A stretch of 44,075 nt of DNA from Oscillospiraceae bacterium (GTDB lineage: Bacteria; Bacillota; Clostridia; Oscillospirales; CAG-382), in the NCBI GenBank assembly GCA_015064945.1, contig SVRF01000014.1, forward strand, positions 1 through 44,075. Reading direction: 5' to 3'. Shown here piece after piece: positions 40,429-44,075 of this stretch. A program made the position numbers and the translations under genes. The notes below the pieces were generated by a model. The model was not told the origin of the DNA. It did no database searches and saw only the letters and a program-made list of their open reading frames with translations. The first letter of the stretch is position 1; each line of letters begins with the position of its first letter.

Positions 40429-40444
40429 AGTAAGGAGTATTACT

Positions 40445-40660
40445 ATGATTGCAAAATTTGAAGTTAAGGGTATGCACTGCGCCTCCTGCTCTGCAATAGT
40501 GGAAAAGACGATGAACGAGCTTGAAGGGGTTAAGTCTGCCTCTGTCTCTTTGCTTTTAAACACAGCAGAGGTGGAGTATGACGAAGCCGTGATAAGCCCC
40601 AAACAAATAGCCAAAGCAGTTAAAGCTGCAGGCTTCCCCACCTCCGTAAAAAAAAAGTAG
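40445..40660 (+). CDS. copZ: Heavy-metal-associated domain protein, CopZ-like copper chaperone (zero-frame product)
   Basis: This 71-aa single HMA domain has the metal site GMHCASC (about residues 9-15) and the usual beta-alpha-beta order (VKSASVSLLLNTAEVEYD, then AVKAAGFPTSV). It ends Lys-Lys-Lys-stop at a run of nine A followed by GTAG. TAAGGAG precedes the ATG. As a free protein it would be a Cu(I) chaperone. The same coding sequence is also the N-terminal domain missing from the copper ATPase directly downstream, which is open in the -1 frame through the A run. Confidence 0.88.
   Translation: MIAKFEVKGMHCASCSAIVEKTMNELEGVKSASVSLLLNTAEVEYDEAVISPKQIAKAVKAAGFPTSVKKK
40648..40660 (+). promoter_or_regulatory. 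Putative -1 frameshift (slippery) site A AAA AAG with adjacent stop
   Basis: The A run at 40648-40656 plus G 40657 reads AAA AAA AAG TAG in the copZ frame, giving the dnaX-type heptamer A AAA AAG directly before the stop. A -1 shift continues as GTA GCT into the ATPase frame. A hairpin (GGAC-T-GCGC, loop ATT, complement; 40690-40710) lies 32 bases downstream. Transcriptional slippage on A9 would give the same result. Confidence 0.65.
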
Positions 40661-42594
40661 CTGACAGTCAACCTCAAACGGATAGGGGCGGACTGCGCAT
40701 TGCGCTGTCCCTTGTGTTCCTTATCCCTCTTTGGTATGTAGCTATGGCACATCATATGAAGTTCCCCCTGCCCCATTTTGCTAAAGAGCATTTTGTAAAC
40801 GGGCTTTTGCAGGGGGGCTTTTTGTTGCCTATTTTAGCCCTTTGCTACCGTATGCCCGTAAACGGCTGGCGTGCGCTTATAAGGCGGAGACCGGATATGG
40901 ACAGCTTGGTAGCTACGGGGGTCACCGCCTCACTTATATACAGTATCGTAAGCCTTGTGCGCGGCGAAGGCGCTTATTACTTCGAGGCGGCGGGTATGAT
41001 ACTGTGTCTTATATCTCTTGGCAAGCACATAGAGGCAAAAGCTAAGCGCCGCACGGCATCGGCGCTTGAAAAGATAATAAGCCTTGCGGTGCCTGAAGCC
41101 ACGGTCATACGTGACGGGGCAGAACTGCGCATCCCCACAGAGGAGATACAGCTTAAAGACCTTGTGGTAGTTACAGAAGGCGAGCGTTGTGCTGTAGACG
41201 GCATTGTCACAGAAGGGGGCGCTACCTTCGATGAAAGCGCAGTAACAGGTGAAAGTCTCCCTGCCGATAAGCTTGAAGGCGACAGCGTTATAAGCGGCAG
41301 TGTAAATATGACGGGCAGAGTTACCGTGCGTGCTATGCGTGTAGGCGAAGATACCACGGTGAACCGCATTATAAAACTGATGGAGCACGCCGCCGCCGCA
41401 AAAGCGCCCATAGCACGGATCGCCGACAAAGTCAGCAGTATATTCGTTCCTGCCGTTATGGCACTGGCGGTACTTACAGCCGTGATATGGCTTATTCTCG
41501 GTGACGGTGCAAACGCTTTTGCACACGGAGTTTCTGTTTTGGTCATCTCCTGTCCCTGTGCCTTGGGGCTTGCCACACCCTCGGCTATAACCGTAGGGCT
41601 TGGCAACGGTGCGGAAAAGGGCATTTTATTTAAGGACGCCGCCGCCCTTGAATGTGCGGGCAAGGTAGAGCTGTTGGCCCTTGACAAAACGGGAACCTTA
41701 ACAAAAGGCAGCCCCGTAGTAACGGATACCGTTGGTGATATAAAAGAGATAGCATTAGCGGTAGAAAGCCTTAGCCCCCACCCTGTTGCAAAGGCGGTAT
41801 GCAAGGCGTATTCCGCAGAAAAGAAGCTTAGCGCAACGGATTTTAAAAGCTATGCGGGCAAAGGGATTTCCGCAACAGTAGAAGGTAACAGGGTTTTTGC
41901 AGGTAACCGTCGCTTTATGGCAGAGCAAGGCATTGAGCTTGGCATATATGAAAAAGATGCAGAGGCGTTGGAAAATCAGGGCAAGACCCTGCTTATATTC
42001 GGCAGTAACGGCGTGTGTCTTGGGCTTGCGGCAGTAGCGGATACCTTGCGTGAGGATGCGGTAAGCACTGTGGAAAAGCTAAAGGCTTGGGGCATAAAGC
42101 CGGTTATGCTTACGGGGGACAACCAAAACGCCGCCGCATATATAGCAGAGGCGGTAAAAATTGAGGAGTACAGCGGCAATCTGCTTCCCCAGGACAAAGC
42201 TTCTTATATAGAAAAATGTGTGCGTGAGGACAAAATTGTCGCCATGGTAGGCGACGGAGTTAATGACGCCCCTGCCCTTGCCACCGCTCCTTTGGGGATA
42301 TCTGTTATGGGCAGCAGCGATATTGCCGCAGATGCCTCTGACGTGGTGCTTATGGAAACGGGTATAAGCCGTGTGGCGGAAACCGTGCGGATAGGCAAAA
42401 AGACCCTTAGGGTTATAAAGCAAAACCTGTTTTGGGCGCTTATCTACAATGTTATTCTTATCCCCGTAGCGGCAGGTGCCTTTACAAGTTTGGGAATTGT
42501 GATAACACCTTCTGTATCTGCCGCCGCTATGAGCCTAAGCTCCCTTACCGTGGTAGGTAACGCACTCAGGCTTAAACTTATACTGAAAGATTAA
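40657..42594 (+). CDS. copA: Copper-translocating P1B-type ATPase (reached by -1 frameshift from copZ)
   Basis: The -1 frame is open from the A run to 42594. Joined to the 71 residues from 40445 it gives a protein of about 716 aa, normal for CopA with one metal-binding domain. Motifs are TGES (AVTGESLPAD), the copper site CPC in ISCPCALGLATPS, DKTGTLTKGS, SPHPVA, MLTGDN, GDGVNDAPAL, and the C-terminal MSLSSLTVVGNALRL. The first membrane helix (LRIALSLVFLIPLWYVAM) begins just after the shift point. The only internal starts (GTG 40714, ATG 40744) lack a ribosome site and would cut into that helix. It exports Cu(I). Confidence 0.85.
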   Translation, partial: VADSQPQTDRGGLRIALSLVFLIPLWYVAMAHHMKFPLPHFAKEHFVNGLLQGGFLLPILALCYRMPVNGWRALIRRRPDMDSLVATGVTASLIYSIVSLVRGEGAYYFEAAGMILCLISLGKHIEAKAKRRTASALEKIISLAVPEATVIRDGAELRIPTEEIQLKDLVVVTEGERCAVDGIVTEGGATFDESAVTGESLPADKLEGDSVISGSVNMTGRVTVRAMRVGEDTTVNRIIKLMEHAAAAKAPIARIADKVSSIFVPAVMALAVLTAVIWLILGDGANAFAHGVSVLVISCPCALGLATPSAITVGLGNGAEKGILFKDAAALECAGKVELLALDKTGTLTKGSPVVTDTVGDIKEIALAVESLSPHPVAKAVCKAYSAEKKLSATDFKSYAGKGISATVEGNRVFAGNRRFMAEQGIELGIYEKDAEALENQGKTLLIFGSNGVCLGLAAVADTLREDAVSTVEKLKAWGIKPVMLTGDNQNAAAYIAEAVKIEEYSGNLLPQDKASYIEKCVREDKIVAMVGDGVNDAPALATAPLGISVMGSSDIAADASDVVLMETGISRVAETVRIGKKTLRVIKQNLFWALIYNVILIPVAAGAFTSLGIVITPSVSAAAMSLSSLTVVGNALRLKLILKD

Positions 42595-42606
42595 ATTGAG
42601 GTAATT

Positions 42607-43686
42607 GTGGAAAACAAAAGAAATTACGGCATAGATTTACTTAAAGCTTTATCTATGTTTGGTGTTGTTGGTATGCACATTACAAACATAGGCGGTGCTT
42701 GGACGGATGCTGCTTATTTGTCTGCCTCCTCACTTGTTTTGCGCTATTTCTGCTTTTTCTTTTATTGGTCGGTAGATGTCTTTGCGATGATTACCGGTTA
42801 TTTATTCATAAGCAAAAAAAGTGTAAGATACGCCGGTCTTGTTAACCTGCTGTTTACCGTAATATTCTGGTGCTTGACTGTTACAGGCGTGGCGTATTTT
42901 TTTGCCCCCCAATATTTAAAAGGCATTTCGTTAACAAAATGCCTTTCTCCCTTTGGCTCTGATACCTTTTGGTATTTCAGATGCTATATAATTTTATTTA
43001 TATTTATACCTTTCTTGAATAAGATGGCTTTGGCTATAAATCAAAAACAATATCGTTTCTTACTGTGTGCCCTTTTTGTAACTCTATCTTGCCTTACATT
43101 AGTTGCACGCAGAGACCTTTTTTCTGTTTCCAACGGTTACAGTTCGTTATGGCTTATCGTTTGCTATTTATCAGGAGCGTATATAAAGCTTTACACAAAA
43201 ACAGATAGAAAAAAGCGTTTGATTTACTTATTTGTACCGTTCTTTAATACTGCAATGGTAATTCTGCTTTTTGTTTTAACAACAAAGCTTTTTGGGGCTC
43301 CGGTGGGAAGCAATATGCTTATTGCGTACACTTCACCCCTAACCGTTGTAAATGCAATTTCGCTTGTTATATTCTTTTCACAGCTTGATTTTACAAAAGC
43401 TTTTTGGGCAAAGCTTATTACATCTGCCAGTAAATCTTCGTTTTCTGTATACATAGCACACGGCCATCAAATCTTTTACATTGGAGTTTTGGGCGGAGCG
43501 TTTGTAACCCTTACCCATTACAATCCTGCTGTTGCTTTTGGAATTTGGTTTTTTACTGCATCGGCAATTTACCTTACCTTTTGGTTGATTGACATATTGC
43601 GGTTACAGTTATTTAAGATCCTTAAATTAGATTTATTAAGCAAAAAATTAGGAAGTGTTATTGACAGGTATACGGGATTTAATTAA
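42607..43686 (+). CDS. Acyltransferase family 3 (OafA/WecH-like) membrane protein
   Basis: This 359-aa protein has about ten membrane helices. It begins NYGIDLLKALSMFGVVGMHI, the family opening with the catalytic His in motif GMHI, and later has WYFRCYIILFIFIPFLNKM. These enzymes O-acetylate or otherwise acylate sugars of polysaccharides and lipids at the membrane. It starts with GTG 42607 four bases after GAGGT. It follows copA by 12 bp and precedes a terminator. It could decorate the polysaccharide of the upstream cps genes. Its base composition (more AT, more TTT/TTA codons) differs from its neighbours, hinting at separate origin. Confidence 0.82.
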   Translation: MENKRNYGIDLLKALSMFGVVGMHITNIGGAWTDAAYLSASSLVLRYFCFFFYWSVDVFAMITGYLFISKKSVRYAGLVNLLFTVIFWCLTVTGVAYFFAPQYLKGISLTKCLSPFGSDTFWYFRCYIILFIFIPFLNKMALAINQKQYRFLLCALFVTLSCLTLVARRDLFSVSNGYSSLWLIVCYLSGAYIKLYTKTDRKKRLIYLFVPFFNTAMVILLFVLTTKLFGAPVGSNMLIAYTSPLTVVNAISLVIFFSQLDFTKAFWAKLITSASKSSFSVYIAHGHQIFYIGVLGGAFVTLTHYNPAVAFGIWFFTASAIYLTFWLIDILRLQLFKILKLDLLSKKLGSVIDRYTGFN

Positions 43687-43720
43687 ATTAAGGAGGCGAC
43701 AAAATCGCCTCCTTAATTTT
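43685..43720. terminator. Bidirectional terminator after the acyltransferase
   Basis: A perfect 15-bp stem (43685-43699 with 43705-43719) has a CAAAA loop and A/T tails on both sides. It serves the convergent acyltransferase and GltS-like genes. Confidence 0.85.
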
Positions 43721-44075
43721 ATTTCTTTGTTTTTTTGCCTATCTTAAGTATAAACAAAAGCAGTAAGGCAAAATATGCCACTATAACTGCAAGGGTGAGG
43801 AACACGTTAGTCATTGCAAGGCTTACAAGCAGCAACACCGGTGCACCGAACACTATACCGAAGGAGCTGCCAAGCACCAAATTGTTTGCGGCAGGTGTCT
43901 TAAGCTCGGGGTCGATTTCTCTGAGCAAAAGCACTCCGGAGCTTATTGTACCCGTAAGCATACCGTACATAGACACAAAGCCCTCGTAAACGTAGTCGGG
44001 GTACAGCTTTTTGCACATAAAGCGGAGGTAGGCAAAGGTAGCCGCCGCACCAAGCACTGCCATCAGAATCCGGTG
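43719..44075 (-). CDS. gltS: GltS-type sodium:glutamate symporter, C-terminal part
   Basis: About 118 C-terminal residues are visible; the frame is open to the right edge of the window, so the apparent ATG at 44063 is internal. The visible sequence FVSMYGMLTGTISSGVLLLREIDP and TPAANNLVLGSSFGIVFGAP matches the second half of GltS-like carriers, whose discontinuous helical repeats contain such Gly/Ser-rich loops. A final membrane helix and a Lys-rich tail (KIGKKTKK) follow. It probably imports glutamate with Na+. The N-terminal half and the true start lie outside. Confidence 0.78.
   Translation of the reverse strand, partial: HRILMAVLGAAATFAYLRFMCKKLYPDYVYEGFVSMYGMLTGTISSGVLLLREIDPELKTPAANNLVLGSSFGIVFGAPVLLLVSLAMTNVFLTLAVIVAYFALLLLFILKIGKKTKK

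Noticed and set aside
40714..42594. Copper ATPase as an independent gene starting at GTG 40714
   Set aside because: No ribosome site before it, and the start would remove part of the first membrane helix that is encoded upstream in the same open frame.

Overview
The window reads as chromosomal DNA of an anaerobic, low-to-mid GC member of the Bacillota (Clostridia-like, gut type). The reasons are Rex, a SipW-type signal peptidase with TasA-like secreted proteins, an LPETG wall-anchor protein, a DivIVA-like protein, Bacillota-type CpsB/C/D exopolysaccharide control genes, strong AGGAGG ribosome sites, and a cytosolic flavin/Fe-S electron-bifurcation operon with no respiratory membrane subunits. 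No tRNA, rRNA, CRISPR array, transposase or phage gene is visible.

Region 1 (1-9798, minus strand) is one tightly packed operon: rex, fumC, hdrB, hdrC, hdrA, flxD, two FlxB/FlxC-type iron-sulfur proteins, flxA, a fumarate-reductase-type Fe-S protein and a fumarate-reductase-type flavoprotein that runs off the left edge. Together they suggest malate to fumarate (FumC) followed by cytosolic fumarate reduction fed by an NADH-oxidising HdrABC-FlxABCD complex that could reduce ferredoxin at the same time. Rex, an NADH sensor, is the first gene. Three ATCGAT boxes with an exact 15-bp period sit at its promoter.

Region 2 (10104-23284, minus strand) is a cell-surface locus. It holds a SipW-type signal peptidase, five TasA/camelysin-like proteins with SipW-type signal peptides, an LPETG-anchored relative, a 52-aa secreted-looking peptide, a 1947-aa right-handed beta-helix protein ending in a CnaB-like domain, and a 570-aa TasA-like/discoidin-like hybrid. 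It is bounded by a strong promoter, a palindrome and large hairpins upstream, and a terminator downstream. It looks like a dedicated fibre and adhesin assembly system.

Region 3 (23411-34419) is mostly housekeeping: a PepV-type dipeptidase, a DivIVA-like protein, an AGCS symporter, a calcium-type P-ATPase, a CE2-like SGNH esterase, cysteine synthase, a sugar isomerase-like TIM barrel, and serA/serC.

Region 4 (34506-43720, plus strand) starts at a perfect consensus promoter. It encodes a CapD/PglF-type dehydratase, CpsC, CpsD and CpsB, then a two-gene SufC/SufB (SMS-type) Fe-S assembly pair, then a copper chaperone and copper ATPase joined by a dnaX-like -1 frameshift site, and a family 3 acyltransferase. 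A GltS-type glutamate symporter enters from the right edge on the minus strand. The features most worth following up are the Hdr-Flx-fumarate reductase operon, the SipW/TasA/giant adhesin locus and the copZ/copA frameshift.
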